This document shows, piece by piece, positions 50,618 through 60,260 of a stretch of 64,000 nt of DNA (position 1 is the first letter of the stretch; each line of letters starts with the position of its first letter). The DNA is taken from the NCBI RefSeq assembly GCF_016756395.1, contig NZ_AP018365.1:5087001-5151000 (forward strand), in the 5' to 3' direction. The notes below the pieces were generated by a model. It searched no databases, was not told where the DNA came from, and worked only from the letters and a program-made list of their open reading frames with translations. The position numbers were made by a program, and so were the translations under genes. The DNA comes from Streptomyces sp. SN-593. Lineage in GTDB: Bacteria; Actinomycetota; Actinomycetes; Streptomycetales; Streptomycetaceae.

Positions 50618-51574
50618 GTGCGCGCGGTCGGTTTCGACGTCATAGGCGGTCCTGAGGTACTCAAGGCCGTGGACCTGCCCGCGCCCGTGCCCGGGCCCGG
50701 CCAGCTCCTGGTCCGGGTCGCCTACGCCGGCGTCAACCACGACGAGATGCGGCACCGGCTGGGGGACTTCGGCACCCCGCGGCACACCACCGTGCCCGGC
50801 TTCGAGGTCTCCGGCGAGGTCGCCGCGGTCGGCCCGGGCGTGACCGGTCTGACGGTCGGCGAGCAGGTCGCCGCCTACCTCCCGGACGGCGGCGGCTACG
50901 CCGAGTACGCCCTGGCGCCCGCGGACTTCGCCTTCCCGCTCGACGGGATCTCGCTGCGCGACGGCGGCGGCGCCGGCCTCACGCTCACCGCCGCCTACGG
51001 CATCCTCGCCGGCGCCGCCCGGCTCACCGCGGGCGACACGGTGCTGATCCACGCCGCCGCCGGCGGCATCGGCTCGGCCGCCGCCCAGATCGCCCGCGCG
51101 CTGGGCGCCGCCGCGGTCTACGGCACCGTCGGCTCCGCGGCGAAGGCCGAGTACGCCGAGCGCTTCGGCTACGACGCGATCCACCCGCGCGACGCCTTCG
51201 CGGCGGCGGTGCGGGAGGTCGACGTGGTGCTCGACCCGATCGGCGGCCCCACCCGGCTCGCCTCGCTGCCGCTGCTCGCCCCCTTCGGCCGCCTCGCCCT
51301 GTACGGCGAGGCCGCCCGCCACCCGGACCTCTCGCTGCCGCTGCTGCCGCTGTGGCAGAACAACCGCTCGCTGGCCGGCTACAACATCGCCGACCTCGCC
51401 CGCCGCGCGCCCGCCGCCGTCCGCTCGCACGCCCTGTCCGCGCTGTCCCTGCTGGCCTCCGGCGCGATCCGGCTCGACATCACCGGGGAGCTGCCGCTCG
51501 CGCGGGCGGCCGACGCCCACCAGGTCCTGGCGGACGGCCGCGGCACCGGGAAGGTGCTGCTGCGGGTCGGCTAG
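50618..51574 (+). CDS. MDR-superfamily NADPH:quinone oxidoreductase-like protein
   Basis: 318-aa zinc-independent alcohol-dehydrogenase-like enzyme. A GroES-like N-terminal half (AYAGVNHDEMRHRLG, PGFEVSGEVAAVGPGV) is followed by a Rossmann half (HAAAGGIGSAAAQIARALG). The catalytic-zinc ligands are absent, as in quinone oxidoreductases. GTG 50618 follows GAGAGGAG. Divergent from the response regulator; the MarR gene lies convergent downstream. Confidence 0.87.
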   Translation: MRAVGFDVIGGPEVLKAVDLPAPVPGPGQLLVRVAYAGVNHDEMRHRLGDFGTPRHTTVPGFEVSGEVAAVGPGVTGLTVGEQVAAYLPDGGGYAEYALAPADFAFPLDGISLRDGGGAGLTLTAAYGILAGAARLTAGDTVLIHAAAGGIGSAAAQIARALGAAAVYGTVGSAAKAEYAERFGYDAIHPRDAFAAAVREVDVVLDPIGGPTRLASLPLLAPFGRLALYGEAARHPDLSLPLLPLWQNNRSLAGYNIADLARRAPAAVRSHALSALSLLASGAIRLDITGELPLARAADAHQVLADGRGTGKVLLRVG

Positions 51575-51640
51575 TGCACGTTCGGCGCGGGCGGCGCCGG
51601 AGCAGGAGCCCGCGCATGGGCCCGAGCATGGGCCCGGGCC

Positions 51641-51684
51641 GCCCCGACCGCGGGCCCGGGCCGCCCCGGGCCCGCGGTCGGGGC
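51641..51684 (+). terminator. Perfect 20-bp stem hairpin
   Basis: Arms at 51641-51660 and 51665-51684 are exact reverse complements with a 4-nt loop, 66 bp after the MDR stop. Almost entirely G/C, a very stable terminator-like structure. Confidence 0.75.
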
Positions 51685-52119
51685 AGCCCGGTGCAGGGCC
51701 GGTGGGCCCGGGTGCCCGGACGGTGGGTGGTGGCGACCCCCGGGGCTGCCTCCGGAGCCGGGTCCGGGTCGGTGGTGGGGCCCGGGGCCGGGATGAGGCC
51801 GGTGGACCTGTGCGCCGGGGCCGCTGCGCAACCGGTGTGCCCGGGTGCCTGGCTGCGGGCCGGGGCTGCCCCGGGGCCGAGCCGATGCCCGTACCCGGGT
51901 TCGGGGCGACGCGCGGGTGGAATCGGGGTGAGGGCCGAGCCGATGCCCGGGTTCGGGTCGGTGCCCGGGTTCGCTGCCGGGTCCGGCGCGAGCGCGGGTG
52001 GAATCAGGGTCAGGGCCGGGTCAGTGCCCGGGTTCGCTGCCGGGGCCGGGTTCGCTGCCGGGGCCGGGGCCGGGGCCGGGGCGGCGTGGGGGCGTGGGTC
52101 CGGGCGGCGGCGGGGCGGC
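51685..52119. repeat. G/C-rich decayed tandem repeats in the MDR / MarR intergenic region
   Basis: 435 bp without a supported gene. GGGTTCGCTGCCGG occurs at 51967-51980, 52030-52043 and 52048-52061. GCGCGGGTGGAATC occurs at 51911-51924 and 51992-52005, giving an imperfect repeat of about 81-bp period. A run of GGGGCC units follows at about 52058-52082. The long ORFs here are composition artefacts. Confidence 0.7.
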
Positions 52120-52587
52120 TCAGGACTGGGCGACCTCGTCGAGCAGCGCCATCGCGTCGATGATCGTCTGCCGCTGCTCCTCGGTGTACCGGGTCCGCAG
52201 CTCCCGGACCAGCCACTCCTGCCGCGACCGGCGGTCGCCGAGCCGCCGTTCCACGCCCCGCTCGGTCAGCGCCAGCAACTGCCGCCGGCCGTCGTCCGGG
52301 TCGGGGCGCCGGGACACCAGCCCGGCCTCCTCCAGACCCGCCACGATCTTCGCCATCGACTGCGGCCGGACCCGCTCGATCGCGGCGAGGCCGCTGATCG
52401 AGGCACCCTCCCCCTTGGCCAGCCGGACCAGCACCGACGACTGGGCCGGTGTCAGCCCGTCGCCGTTCACCTCCCGCAGCCGGCGCCGCAGCCGGCCGAC
52501 GACCACCCACACCTGCTCGGCCGCCCGCACCGCGGAGCCGTCACCCGCTCCGCCCGCCCCGCCGCTGATCTCGTCCATGGCCCCCAC
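52120..52587 (-). CDS. MarR-family transcriptional regulator
   Basis: 155-aa winged-helix regulator. LTPAQSSVLVRLAKGEGASISGLAAIERVRPQSMAKIVAGLEEAGLVSRRPDPDDGRRQLLALTERG covers the recognition helix and the DxDxR wing (split here for reading: helix about 60-90, wing about 92-108). It probably controls an oxidoreductase or exporter gene nearby, such as the convergent MDR gene, or itself. It sits between the kinases and the response regulator. Confidence 0.88.
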   Translation of the reverse strand: MGAMDEISGGAGGAGDGSAVRAAEQVWVVVGRLRRRLREVNGDGLTPAQSSVLVRLAKGEGASISGLAAIERVRPQSMAKIVAGLEEAGLVSRRPDPDDGRRQLLALTERGVERRLGDRRSRQEWLVRELRTRYTEEQRQTIIDAMALLDEVAQS

Positions 52588-52611
52588 GGTAGGACCTCGC
52601 CCGGCGGGCGG

Positions 52612-53928
52612 TCAGGACCGCCAGGGCAGTTCGGCCGCGACACGCGTGGGGCCGCCGTACGGGGAGTCCACCACCAGCACGCCGTCCACCGCGTCGAGCC
52701 GCTCGGTCAGGCCGGCCAGGCCCGAGCCGCCCTCCGCCGAGGCGCCGCCGCGGCCGTTGTCGTACACGTGCAGCATCAGCCGTTCCCCGGTCTGCCAGAC
52801 GTCCACGGAGGCGCGGGACGCGCCGCTGTGCTTGCTGACGTTCTGCAGGAGTTCGGAGACCGTGAAGTAGGCGATCCCCTCGATCGCGGGCACCGGCCGG
52901 GCCGGCAGGTCCACGGTGACCGAGACCGGCACGGTGCAGCGCGCCGCCACCGCCGACAGCGACGGGCCCAGCCCGCGGTCGGTGAGGATCGCCGGGTGGA
53001 TGCCGCGGGCGAGGTCGCGTAGTTCCTGGAGGGCCACCTTCACCTCGCCGTGCGCCTCCTCGACCATGGCCGCGCCCACCGCCGGGTCCTCCAGCAGCTT
53101 CTCCTTGGCCAGGCCCAGGTCCATGGCCAGGGCCACCAGCCGGGCCTGGGCGCCGTCGTGCAGGTCCCGCTCGATCCGGCGCAGGTCGGCCGCCGCGGTG
53201 TCCACCACGGCGCCGCGGTCCGACTCCAGCTCGCTGACCCGGTGGGCCAGCCGGGACGGCCCGAGCAGTCCGCCGACCAGCATCCGGTCCACGTGCGCCA
53301 TGCCCCGCACCGTCCACGGCATCAGCAGCACCAGCGCCCCGCCGGCGGCCACGCACAGCAGCATGTCCGCGGGGGTGTGCAGCCACCAGCCGTGGTGGCC
53401 GTCGCCGTCGCCGTACACCTGGATGCCCTCCTGGCCGAAGTAGACCGGGAACACCCAGCGCCACAGCGGGTAGGTGAGCAGGCCCCAGCCGTAGGTGAAG
53501 AAGCTGACCGACACGCAGAAGCTGAAGACGCCCCACGGGAAGTGCAGCAGGCAGTAGATCGCGTGCCGCCAGTTCACGCCGCTGCCGAGCTGGCCGCCCA
53601 GCCACGGGAAGAAGCCGCGGGACCTCGTCCGGACCGGGCCGGGCTCCTCCACGTCGAGCCACAGCAGCGAGCGGGCCCGCGCCCGCTCGGCGTACCCGAC
53701 CGCCCGGCAGCCGCCGAGGGCCAGCACCAGCACCGGCAGCCCGACGAAGGTGACCAGCAGCCCCGCGCCCAGCGACAGCATCGTCACCGTCCACACGAAG
53801 CCGAGGACGCCCATCGGCAGGTTCAGCAGCAGGTAGGCCAGTTCCCGCCAGGTGCGCGCCTCCAGGGGCGCGCGCAGCGCGGTGGGCAGCCGGTGCTCTC
53901 GCTCGGCGGGCTGGATGCCGTACGCCAT
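52612..53928 (-). CDS. Sensor histidine kinase (HisKA_3), copy 1
   Basis: 438-aa membrane kinase. Paired N-terminal helices (about 29-75) form a sensor-domain repeat seen in actinobacterial kinases, and a second hydrophobic set follows (about 120-160 and 188-206). The phospho-acceptor is His257 in IERDLHDGAQARL, and the ATPase domain has a DNGRGG motif near the C-terminus. ATG 53928 has GAAAGGA upstream; ATG 53961 is an alternative. A 119-bp stretch (53087-53205) is identical to copy 2. Confidence 0.88.
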   Translation of the reverse strand: MAYGIQPAEREHRLPTALRAPLEARTWRELAYLLLNLPMGVLGFVWTVTMLSLGAGLLVTFVGLPVLVLALGGCRAVGYAERARARSLLWLDVEEPGPVRTRSRGFFPWLGGQLGSGVNWRHAIYCLLHFPWGVFSFCVSVSFFTYGWGLLTYPLWRWVFPVYFGQEGIQVYGDGDGHHGWWLHTPADMLLCVAAGGALVLLMPWTVRGMAHVDRMLVGGLLGPSRLAHRVSELESDRGAVVDTAAADLRRIERDLHDGAQARLVALAMDLGLAKEKLLEDPAVGAAMVEEAHGEVKVALQELRDLARGIHPAILTDRGLGPSLSAVAARCTVPVSVTVDLPARPVPAIEGIAYFTVSELLQNVSKHSGASRASVDVWQTGERLMLHVYDNGRGGASAEGGSGLAGLTERLDAVDGVLVVDSPYGGPTRVAAELPWRS

Positions 53929-54032
53929 GGTCGGGACCGTCCTTTCGGTACTGCTGGTCATACCGACCACACTGGCCCGGCCGGCCCCGGCCGCCCATGG
54001 TGCGGATCGGCGTCTTCGGGGTGGGGATTTCC

Positions 54033-55271
54033 CTACCCCCGGCGCGCCGCCTGCCGCTTCGACTCACGGTCGCGCCAGGGCAGCTCCGCGGTCACCACGG
54101 TCGGGCCGCCCGCCGGCGAGGCCACCACGAACAGCCCGTCCACCGAGTCCAGCCGCTCCGCCAGCCCGGCCAGTCCCGACCCGCCGGAGACGTCCGCGCC
54201 GCCCCGGCCGTCGTCGCGCACCTGGATCATCAGCCGGTCGCCGGCGTGCCACACCTCCACCGAGGCGTGCCGGGCCCGGCTGTGCTTGCTGACGTTCTGC
54301 AGGAGTTCGGAGACCGTGAAGTAGGCGATGCCCTCGATCGCCTCGGCCGGCCGGGCCGGCAGGTCCACGGTGACCGAGACCGGCACGGTGCAGCGGGTCG
54401 CGACCGAGGACAGCGCGGCGTCCAGCCCGCGGTCGGTGAGGATCGCGGGGTGGATGCCGCGGGCGAGGTCGCGCAGTTCCTGGAGGGCCACCTTCACCTC
54501 GCCGTGCGCCTCGCCGACCATCTTCGCCGCCGCCTCCGGGTCCTCCAGCAGCTTCTCCTTGGCCAGGCCCAGGTCCATGGCCAGGGCCACCAGCCGGGCC
54601 TGGGCGCCGTCGTGCAGGTCCCGCTCGATCCGGCGCAGGTCGGCCGCCGCGGTGTCCACGACCACCCCGCGGTCCGACTCCAGCTCCGCGATCCGCCGCT
54701 CCAGCTCGTCGGAGGGCTGGAGCAGGCCGCGGGCCAGTGCCCGGTCCACCGTCGACATGCCCCTGGCCAGGAACGGGAGCACCGGCCAGAGCACGAACAG
54801 CGAGACCAGCGTGACCACGAAGGTCACGATGCCCCACGGCAGCCGGATCGCCAGGTAGAGCGCGTGCCGCCAGGCCACCGGGTCTTTCAGCGACGCCCAC
54901 AGCCAGGGCAGGAACCCGCCCAGCGTCCGAGTGCGCAGCGGCCGCGGCTCCTCCACGTGCACCCCCAGCAGCCGGCGCACCCGGGCCCGCTCCAGCCGGC
55001 CCAGCAGCCGGCAGCCGCCGAGGCCGAAGGCGAGCAGCGGCAACCCGATCACCGTCACGGACAGCCCGGCGCCCAGTGAGAGCGTCGTCACCACGTAGAC
55101 GAAGCCGATCAGCGCCATCGGGAGGTTCAGCAGCAGGTTCGCGATCTCCCTCCACGTCACGGCGTCGAAGGCGAAGCGGGCCGGGGGCAGCCGCTGCGGG
55201 TCCGGCGTCGGGCCGGGGCCCGGTGCGGAACCGGGGGCCGCGGAGCCGCGCGAGGCGGGCGAGGTGTCCAT
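54033..55271 (-). CDS. Sensor histidine kinase (HisKA_3), copy 2
   Basis: 412-aa paralogue of the adjacent kinase. The same paired-helix sensor unit (about 38-90) is followed by two helices (about 133-170), the phospho-acceptor His220 in IERDLHDGAQARL and an ATPase domain with DDGRGG. It lacks the longer extracytoplasmic stretch of copy 1 (around residues 165-185). Ends with a short basic tail. Shared identical DNA shows a recent duplication or gene conversion. Confidence 0.88.
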   Translation of the reverse strand: MDTSPASRGSAAPGSAPGPGPTPDPQRLPPARFAFDAVTWREIANLLLNLPMALIGFVYVVTTLSLGAGLSVTVIGLPLLAFGLGGCRLLGRLERARVRRLLGVHVEEPRPLRTRTLGGFLPWLWASLKDPVAWRHALYLAIRLPWGIVTFVVTLVSLFVLWPVLPFLARGMSTVDRALARGLLQPSDELERRIAELESDRGVVVDTAAADLRRIERDLHDGAQARLVALAMDLGLAKEKLLEDPEAAAKMVGEAHGEVKVALQELRDLARGIHPAILTDRGLDAALSSVATRCTVPVSVTVDLPARPAEAIEGIAYFTVSELLQNVSKHSRARHASVEVWHAGDRLMIQVRDDGRGGADVSGGSGLAGLAERLDSVDGLFVVASPAGGPTVVTAELPWRDRESKRQAARRG

Positions 55272-55486
55272 GGGCCAAGCCTGCCGCCCCCGCGGGGGCG
55301 CGCGCCATGGGGTGCGCGGTCCGGCGGTTGGTGGGGTTATCCCCCCTTGTCCGCCGCTCGCCGACCGCGATCCCTGGACGCCTGCTTCCGCCGCAGGGGC
55401 CAGGGCCTAGACTCCCTCCGTACAAATCGTCTAAAGATCCATCCGGATCGCTGGACATCGCTGGTCAACGAGTGAACGAGGGGCGG

Positions 55487-55861
55487 ATGGACGTGGACTA
55501 CTTCCACGGCTACTCGGTCGTCGGTCTGGTCGCGGTCGTCGGCGTGCTCTTCGTGACGGTCTCGTTCACGGCCGGGCGGCTGCTGCGACCCGACGTGCCG
55601 ACGCGGGAGAAGCTGCTCAGCTACGAATGCGGCGTCGACCCGGTCGGCGAGGACTGGGCGCACACCCAGATCCGCTACTACGTGTACGCGTTCCTCTACG
55701 TGATCTTCGCGGTGGACGCGATCTTCCTCTTCCCGTGGGCGACGGTCTTCGCGGCCCACGGCTTCGGCGGGACCACGCTCGTCGAGATGTTCGTCTTCCT
55801 CGGCTTCCTCGCGGTCGGGCTGCTGTACGCGTGGAAGAAGGGCGTGCTCGAATGGACGTGA
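55487..55861 (+). CDS. nuoA2: NADH-quinone oxidoreductase subunit A, second copy
   Basis: 124-aa NuoA paralogue with [12 protein letters not shown] and [15 protein letters not shown]. First gene of a second operon in order A-B-C-H-I-J-K-L-M-N. GAGGGG precedes the ATG. A possible -10 TAGACT lies at 55408-55413, but no Rex-like operator was found upstream, unlike the main nuo operon. Confidence 0.9.
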   Translation: MDVDYFHGYSVVGLVAVVGVLFVTVSFTAGRLLRPDVPTREKLLSYECGVDPVGEDWAHTQIRYYVYAFLYVIFAVDAIFLFPWATVFAAHGFGGTTLVEMFVFLGFLAVGLLYAWKKGVLEWT

Positions 55862-56493
55862 CCCTGCCCGACCCGGCCCTGCCGGACCGGTCCGCGACGG
55901 CGCTGCCCGAACCGCGCCGGCTCGGCCCGCTGGCCCGGCTGGCACCCGAGCCGATGAAGGTCGTGCTCAACTGGGGCCGCCGCTACAGCCTGTGGGTGTT
56001 CAACTTCGGGCTCGCCTGCTGCGCGATCGAGTTCATCGCCGCGTCCATGGCCCGGCACGACTTCATCCGGCTCGGCGTGATCCCCTTCGCGCCCGGCCCG
56101 CGGCAGGCCGACCTGATGGTGGTCTCCGGCACGGTCACCGACAAGATGGCGCCCGCGGTGAAGCGGCTCTACGAGCAGATGCCGGAGCCGAAGTACGTCA
56201 TCTCCTTCGGCGCCTGCTCCAACTGCGGCGGGCCCTACTGGGACTCCTACTCCGTCACCAAGGGCGTCGACCAGATCATCCCGGTCGACGTCTACGTGCC
56301 CGGCTGCCCGCCCCGCCCCGAGGCGCTGTTGCAGGGCATCCTCAAGCTCCAGGAGAAGATCGCCCGCGAGTCGCTGGGCGAGCGGTACGGCCGCGGCGGC
56401 GGGCGGCCCTCGGCCGCCGCGCTGACCAGCGGCCTGGTCACCCCGCCGCCCCCGCCCGCCGCCGGCGACGGCCCGGAGGCGGGTCGGCGGTGA
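55852..56493 (+). CDS. nuoB2: NADH-quinone oxidoreductase subunit B, second copy
   Basis: 213-aa N2-cluster subunit. All ligand Cys are kept: [18 protein letters not shown] (with one extra Cys compared with NuoB1) and [10 protein letters not shown]. An N-terminal extension of about 35 residues and an Ala/Pro tail flank the core. Start overlaps nuoA2 by 10 bp; stop overlaps nuoC2 as GTGA. Confidence 0.92.
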   Translation: MDVTLPDPALPDRSATALPEPRRLGPLARLAPEPMKVVLNWGRRYSLWVFNFGLACCAIEFIAASMARHDFIRLGVIPFAPGPRQADLMVVSGTVTDKMAPAVKRLYEQMPEPKYVISFGACSNCGGPYWDSYSVTKGVDQIIPVDVYVPGCPPRPEALLQGILKLQEKIARESLGERYGRGGGRPSAAALTSGLVTPPPPPAAGDGPEAGRR

Positions 56494-57572
56494 GCGACTT
56501 CGAGCAGTTGCCCGAGCGCGCGGCCGAGGTCTTCGGCGAGGGCGCGACCGCCGAGGAGGCGTACGGCCTGCTGACCGTCGACGTGCCGCCCGCCGGGTGG
56601 GTGGCGGCGCTGACCGCCGCCCGGGACGGCCTGGGCTGCACCTTCTTCGACTGGCTGAGCGCGGTGGACGAACCCGGCACCGGCTTCCGGATCTGCGTCC
56701 ATGTCGTACGCCTCGAAGGCGGCGTCGGGCGGCTGCTGGTGCGGACCACGGTGCCGCACGACGCGGCCGAGCTGGCGACCGCGACCGGCGTCTACGCGGG
56801 CGCGGACTGGCACGAGCGCGAGACGCACGAGATGTTCGGCGTCACCTTCACCGGGCACCCGGGCATGGCCCCGCTGCTGCTGCCCGACGAGTTCGAGGGG
56901 CACCCGCTGCGCAAGGACTTCGTGCTGGCCGCCCGGGTGGCCAAGGCGTGGCCGGGCGCGAAGGAGCCGGGCGAGTCCCATGACGGCGGCCCGAAGCGGC
57001 GCCAGATGCTGCCGCCGGGGGTGCCGGACCCGAACGACTGGGGCCCGCTGAAGGGACAGCTCCCGCCCGCGCCTGCCCGCCCGGCGCGGCGCGCGGCGGC
57101 GGGCGGCGCCGCGGGGGAGCGGCCGGCCCGCAGGACCCGCACCGCGGGGGAGGGCTCGGCGAGCCAGGAACCGGCGGGCGGGAGCGCGGCGGGCGGAGGC
57201 CCGGCAGCGGAGGGGGCGGCGCGTCCGGCCCGTCCGGCCCGCACCCCGCGCCCGAGCACGCCGGACGCGCCCTGGCAGAAGCCGGCCGAGCGGCCTCCTG
57301 CCGGCGGGGAGGCGCCCGAGCCGTCGAAACCCGCCGAGCCGTCGGAACCCGCCGAGCAGCCGCCCGCGGAGAAGCCCCGGTCCGAGCGGCCGCCCCGGTC
57401 CGGGTCGGAGCAGGCCGAGCCCTCGGAGGCGGCCGAGCCGTCGAAACCGGTCGAGCCGTCGAAACCCGCCGAGTCCTCGGAACCCGCCGAGCCGTCGGAA
57501 CCCGCCGAGCAGCCGCCCGCGCCGCCCGCACGTGACGAACCGCCCACCGACGAAGGAGGACGTACCCCGTGA
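56490..57572 (+). CDS. nuoC2: NADH-quinone oxidoreductase subunit C, second copy, with repetitive tail
   Basis: 360-aa protein. The NuoC core (about 1-175) has [19 protein letters not shown] and [17 protein letters not shown]. After about residue 180 the protein turns into a roughly 170-residue Pro/Glu/Ser/Lys tail with repeats such as [18 protein letters not shown] NuoD partner is not encoded in this operon. GTGA overlaps at both ends. Confidence 0.88.
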   Translation: MSDFEQLPERAAEVFGEGATAEEAYGLLTVDVPPAGWVAALTAARDGLGCTFFDWLSAVDEPGTGFRICVHVVRLEGGVGRLLVRTTVPHDAAELATATGVYAGADWHERETHEMFGVTFTGHPGMAPLLLPDEFEGHPLRKDFVLAARVAKAWPGAKEPGESHDGGPKRRQMLPPGVPDPNDWGPLKGQLPPAPARPARRAAAGGAAGERPARRTRTAGEGSASQEPAGGSAAGGGPAAEGAARPARPARTPRPSTPDAPWQKPAERPPAGGEAPEPSKPAEPSEPAEQPPAEKPRSERPPRSGSEQAEPSEAAEPSKPVEPSKPAESSEPAEPSEPAEQPPAPPARDEPPTDEGGRTP

Positions 57573-58531
57573 ACGACACGCTCCATGTCGTCCTGCGGCT
57601 GGTCGCCGTCCTCGTCGCGTTCCTGGTCCTTCCGCTGCTGGTCGGGCAGACCGAGCACAAGGTGATGGCGCACATGCAGGGCCGGCTCGGCCCGATGTAC
57701 GCCGGCGGCTTCCACGGCTGGGCCCAGCTCGTCGCCGACGGCGTGAAGTTCGCGCAGAAGGAGGACGTGGTCCCGGCCGACGCCGACCGCAGGATCTTCC
57801 AGCTCGCGCCCGCCGTCGCCCTGCTGCCGTATCTCCTGGTGCTGATCGTCATCCCGGTCGGGCCGGACGGCTTCGTCGGCGAGGCGGTCGACGCGGGGCT
57901 GTTCTTCGTGCTGGCCGTGATGGGCGTCGGCGTCCTCGGGTCGCTGATGGCCGGATGGGCGTCGGCGAACAAGTTCTCGCTGCTCGGCGGCCTGCGCACG
58001 GCCGCCCAGCTGATGGCGTACGAGCTGCCGATGCTGCTGGCCGCCGCGTCCGTGGCGATGGCCGCCGGCACCCTGTCGCTGCCGGGCATCGTCGAGTCGT
58101 ACCACTGGTGGTGGACGCTGTGGCAGCTCATGGGCGGCCTGGTGTTCTTCACCGCCGGACTCGCCGAGTTGCAACGGCCGCCGTTCGACATGCCGGTGGC
58201 CGACTCGGAGATCATCTTCGGCGCGTACACCGAGTACACCGGGCTGCGCTTCGCGCTGTTCCTGCTCGCCGAGTACGCGGGGATCGTCGTGCTCTGCGCG
58301 CTGACCACGGTGCTGTTCCTCGGCGGCTGGCACGGGCCGTGGTCGGGCGGTGTCGGCTGGCTGTGGACGCTGCTGAAGACCGGTGTGCTCGCCTTCGTGG
58401 TGATCTGGCTGCGGGTGAGCTACCCGCGGCTGCGCGAGGACCAGTTGATGAAGTTCGCCTGGACCGTGCTGATCCCGATTTCCCTCGTCCAGATCGCCCT
58501 GACCGGCGTCGTCAAGGTGGTGACCTCGTAA
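57569..58531 (+). CDS. nuoH2: NADH-quinone oxidoreductase subunit H, second copy
   Basis: 320-aa membrane subunit. HMQGRLGPMYAGGFHGWAQLVADGVKF and RPPFDMPVADSEIIFGAYTEYTG correspond to the quinone-tunnel segments. It has the compact family length, without the long tail of NuoH1. GTG start overlapping nuoC2. Confidence 0.92.
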   Translation: MNDTLHVVLRLVAVLVAFLVLPLLVGQTEHKVMAHMQGRLGPMYAGGFHGWAQLVADGVKFAQKEDVVPADADRRIFQLAPAVALLPYLLVLIVIPVGPDGFVGEAVDAGLFFVLAVMGVGVLGSLMAGWASANKFSLLGGLRTAAQLMAYELPMLLAAASVAMAAGTLSLPGIVESYHWWWTLWQLMGGLVFFTAGLAELQRPPFDMPVADSEIIFGAYTEYTGLRFALFLLAEYAGIVVLCALTTVLFLGGWHGPWSGGVGWLWTLLKTGVLAFVVIWLRVSYPRLREDQLMKFAWTVLIPISLVQIALTGVVKVVTS

Positions 58532-58534
58532 GCC

Positions 58535-59188
58535 ATGCCGATTCCCGGCTCCGGTCTGGCCAAGGGCCTGGCCGTCACCCTGCGCACGATGACGAAGAAG
58601 ACCGTCACCGCCCGCTACCCCGACGTGCAACCCGAACTCCCCCCGCGCAGCCGCGGCGTGATCGCGCTGTTCGAGGAGAACTGCACGGTGTGCATGCTGT
58701 GCGCCCGTGAGTGCCCCGACTGGTGCATCTACATCGACTCGCACAAGGAGACGACGCCGCCCGCCGCGCCCGGCGGACGCGAGCGCAGCCGCAACGTGCT
58801 GGACCGCTTCGCGATCGACTTCGCGCTGTGCATGTACTGCGGGATCTGCATCGAGGTCTGCCCGTTCGACGCGCTGTTCTGGTCCCCGGAGTTCGAGTAC
58901 GCGGAGACCGACATCCTCGACCTGACCCACGAGCGCGACAAGTTGCGCGAGTGGATGTGGACGGTGCCCGCGCCGCCGCCGCTGGACCCGGCGGCGGAGG
59001 AGCCCAAGGAGGTCGCGGCCGCGCACAAGGCGGCCGAGAAGGCGGCCCAGGCGGCGCAGGCCGCCCGGGAGGCGGAGGCCGCGCAGACCGACGGTGGCGG
59101 GCAGGCCGACGGTGGCCCGCAGACCGACGGTGGCGCGCGGGCCGACGGCGGCGGGTCGTCCGAGCGGCCGGGGGAGGGCGAGGCGTGA
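58535..59188 (+). CDS. nuoI2: NADH-quinone oxidoreductase subunit I, second copy
   Basis: 217-aa 8Fe ferredoxin-type subunit. The first motif [15 protein letters not shown] and second [16 protein letters not shown] retain all eight ligands. The C-terminal third is an Ala/Glu helix ending in Asp-Gly-Gly repeats. ATG 58535 is 3 bp after nuoH2; its stop shares a base with nuoJ2. Confidence 0.92.
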   Translation: MPIPGSGLAKGLAVTLRTMTKKTVTARYPDVQPELPPRSRGVIALFEENCTVCMLCARECPDWCIYIDSHKETTPPAAPGGRERSRNVLDRFAIDFALCMYCGICIEVCPFDALFWSPEFEYAETDILDLTHERDKLREWMWTVPAPPPLDPAAEEPKEVAAAHKAAEKAAQAAQAAREAEAAQTDGGGQADGGPQTDGGARADGGGSSERPGEGEA

Positions 59189-59853
59189 TGCACGGCAGCG
59201 TCGCCGGCCACAACGGCTTCCTCTCACCCACCGGTGTCGAGATCACCTTCCTGCTGGTCGGGCTCGCCACCCTCGGCGCGGCCCTGATCACCGTCACCAC
59301 CCGCCAACTGGTGCACGCGGCGCTGTGGCTGGTGGTCGCGCTCGGCGGGATCGCGGTGGAGTACCTGCTGCTGACCGCCGAGTTCATCGCCTGGGTGCAG
59401 GTGCTGATCTACGTCGGCTCGGTCGTCGTCCTCCTGCTGTTCGGGCTGATGCTCACCAAGGCGCCGATCGGCCACTCGCCCGACGCCGACTCCGAGAACC
59501 GCTGGGTCGCCCTCGCGGTGGCCGTCGCGGCCGCGGCCACCCTCGTGTGGGTGGTGGTCGACGCCTTCCGCAGCACCTGGATCGACGTGCACCGCACCGC
59601 CGGGGCCGGCTCCACCAAGGTCACCGGCAGCAGCCTCTTCCGGTTCTGGGTGCTGCCGTTCGAGGCGCTGTCGGTGCTGCTGCTGGCCGCGCTGGTCGGC
59701 GCGATCGTGCTGTCGCGGCGCAGGACCGACGCCGAGCCCGCCGGCGCCGGTCCTGCGCCCCGCCCCGCCGCGTCCGGCTCCGGCGGCCGTACCGCGTCCG
59801 GCGGCCGTACCGCGTCCGGCGGCCGCGCCGCCCCGAACGGCAAGGACCGCTGA
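59188..59853 (+). CDS. nuoJ2: NADH-quinone oxidoreductase subunit J, second copy
   Basis: 221-aa ND6-type membrane subunit with [20 protein letters not shown]. The tail has an 18-bp DNA repeat encoding GGRTAS units (about 59779-59825). The start codon is the ATG after the nuoI2 stop; a GTG one codon earlier is possible. Confidence 0.9.
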   Translation: MHGSVAGHNGFLSPTGVEITFLLVGLATLGAALITVTTRQLVHAALWLVVALGGIAVEYLLLTAEFIAWVQVLIYVGSVVVLLLFGLMLTKAPIGHSPDADSENRWVALAVAVAAAATLVWVVVDAFRSTWIDVHRTAGAGSTKVTGSSLFRFWVLPFEALSVLLLAALVGAIVLSRRRTDAEPAGAGPAPRPAASGSGGRTASGGRTASGGRAAPNGKDR

Positions 59854-60260
59854 TGCACCTCGTCTACCCCGCCGTCCTGGCCGCCCTGCTGTTCTGCGTC
59901 GGCCTGTACGGGGTGCTCGCCCGGCGCAACGCGATCCTCGTCCTGATGTCCGTCGAGCTGATGCTCAACGCCGTCAACCTCAACCTCGTCGCCTTCGACA
60001 CCTGGCTCGACGACCGCCTGCACACCGGGCAGGCCCTCACCCTGTTCACCATCACCATCGCCGCCGCGGAGATCGGGCTCGGCCTGGCGATCGTGCTGCT
60101 GGTCCACCGCAACCGCGGCACCGCCGACATCGACCGCCTCACCGACCTGGCCGACCCCGGACAGCCGCTCGGCGCGGCCGGCCCGCCGGACGGCGACCTC
60201 CCGGCCCCGGGCCCGGCCGCCGCCTCCGGCCACGACGAGAAGGCAGAGGCCACCGCGTGA
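59853..60260 (+). CDS. nuoK2: NADH-quinone oxidoreductase subunit K, second copy
   Basis: 135-aa ND4L-type subunit. Three helices and the two glutamates ([25 protein letters not shown]) are kept. An extra roughly 35-residue hydrophilic Pro/Ala/Gly tail follows. Starts in the nuoJ2 stop, overlaps nuoL2 as GTGA. Confidence 0.92.
   Translation: MHLVYPAVLAALLFCVGLYGVLARRNAILVLMSVELMLNAVNLNLVAFDTWLDDRLHTGQALTLFTITIAAAEIGLGLAIVLLVHRNRGTADIDRLTDLADPGQPLGAAGPPDGDLPAPGPAAASGHDEKAEATA

Noticed and set aside
51352-53022. Plus-strand ORFs across the G-rich repeat and MarR/kinase genes
   Set aside because: They are antisense or composition-driven; the minus-strand genes have clear domains and starts.
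55272-55486. Rex operator before the second nuo operon
   Set aside because: No TGTGAA...TTCACA-like palindrome with fewer than several mismatches was found.
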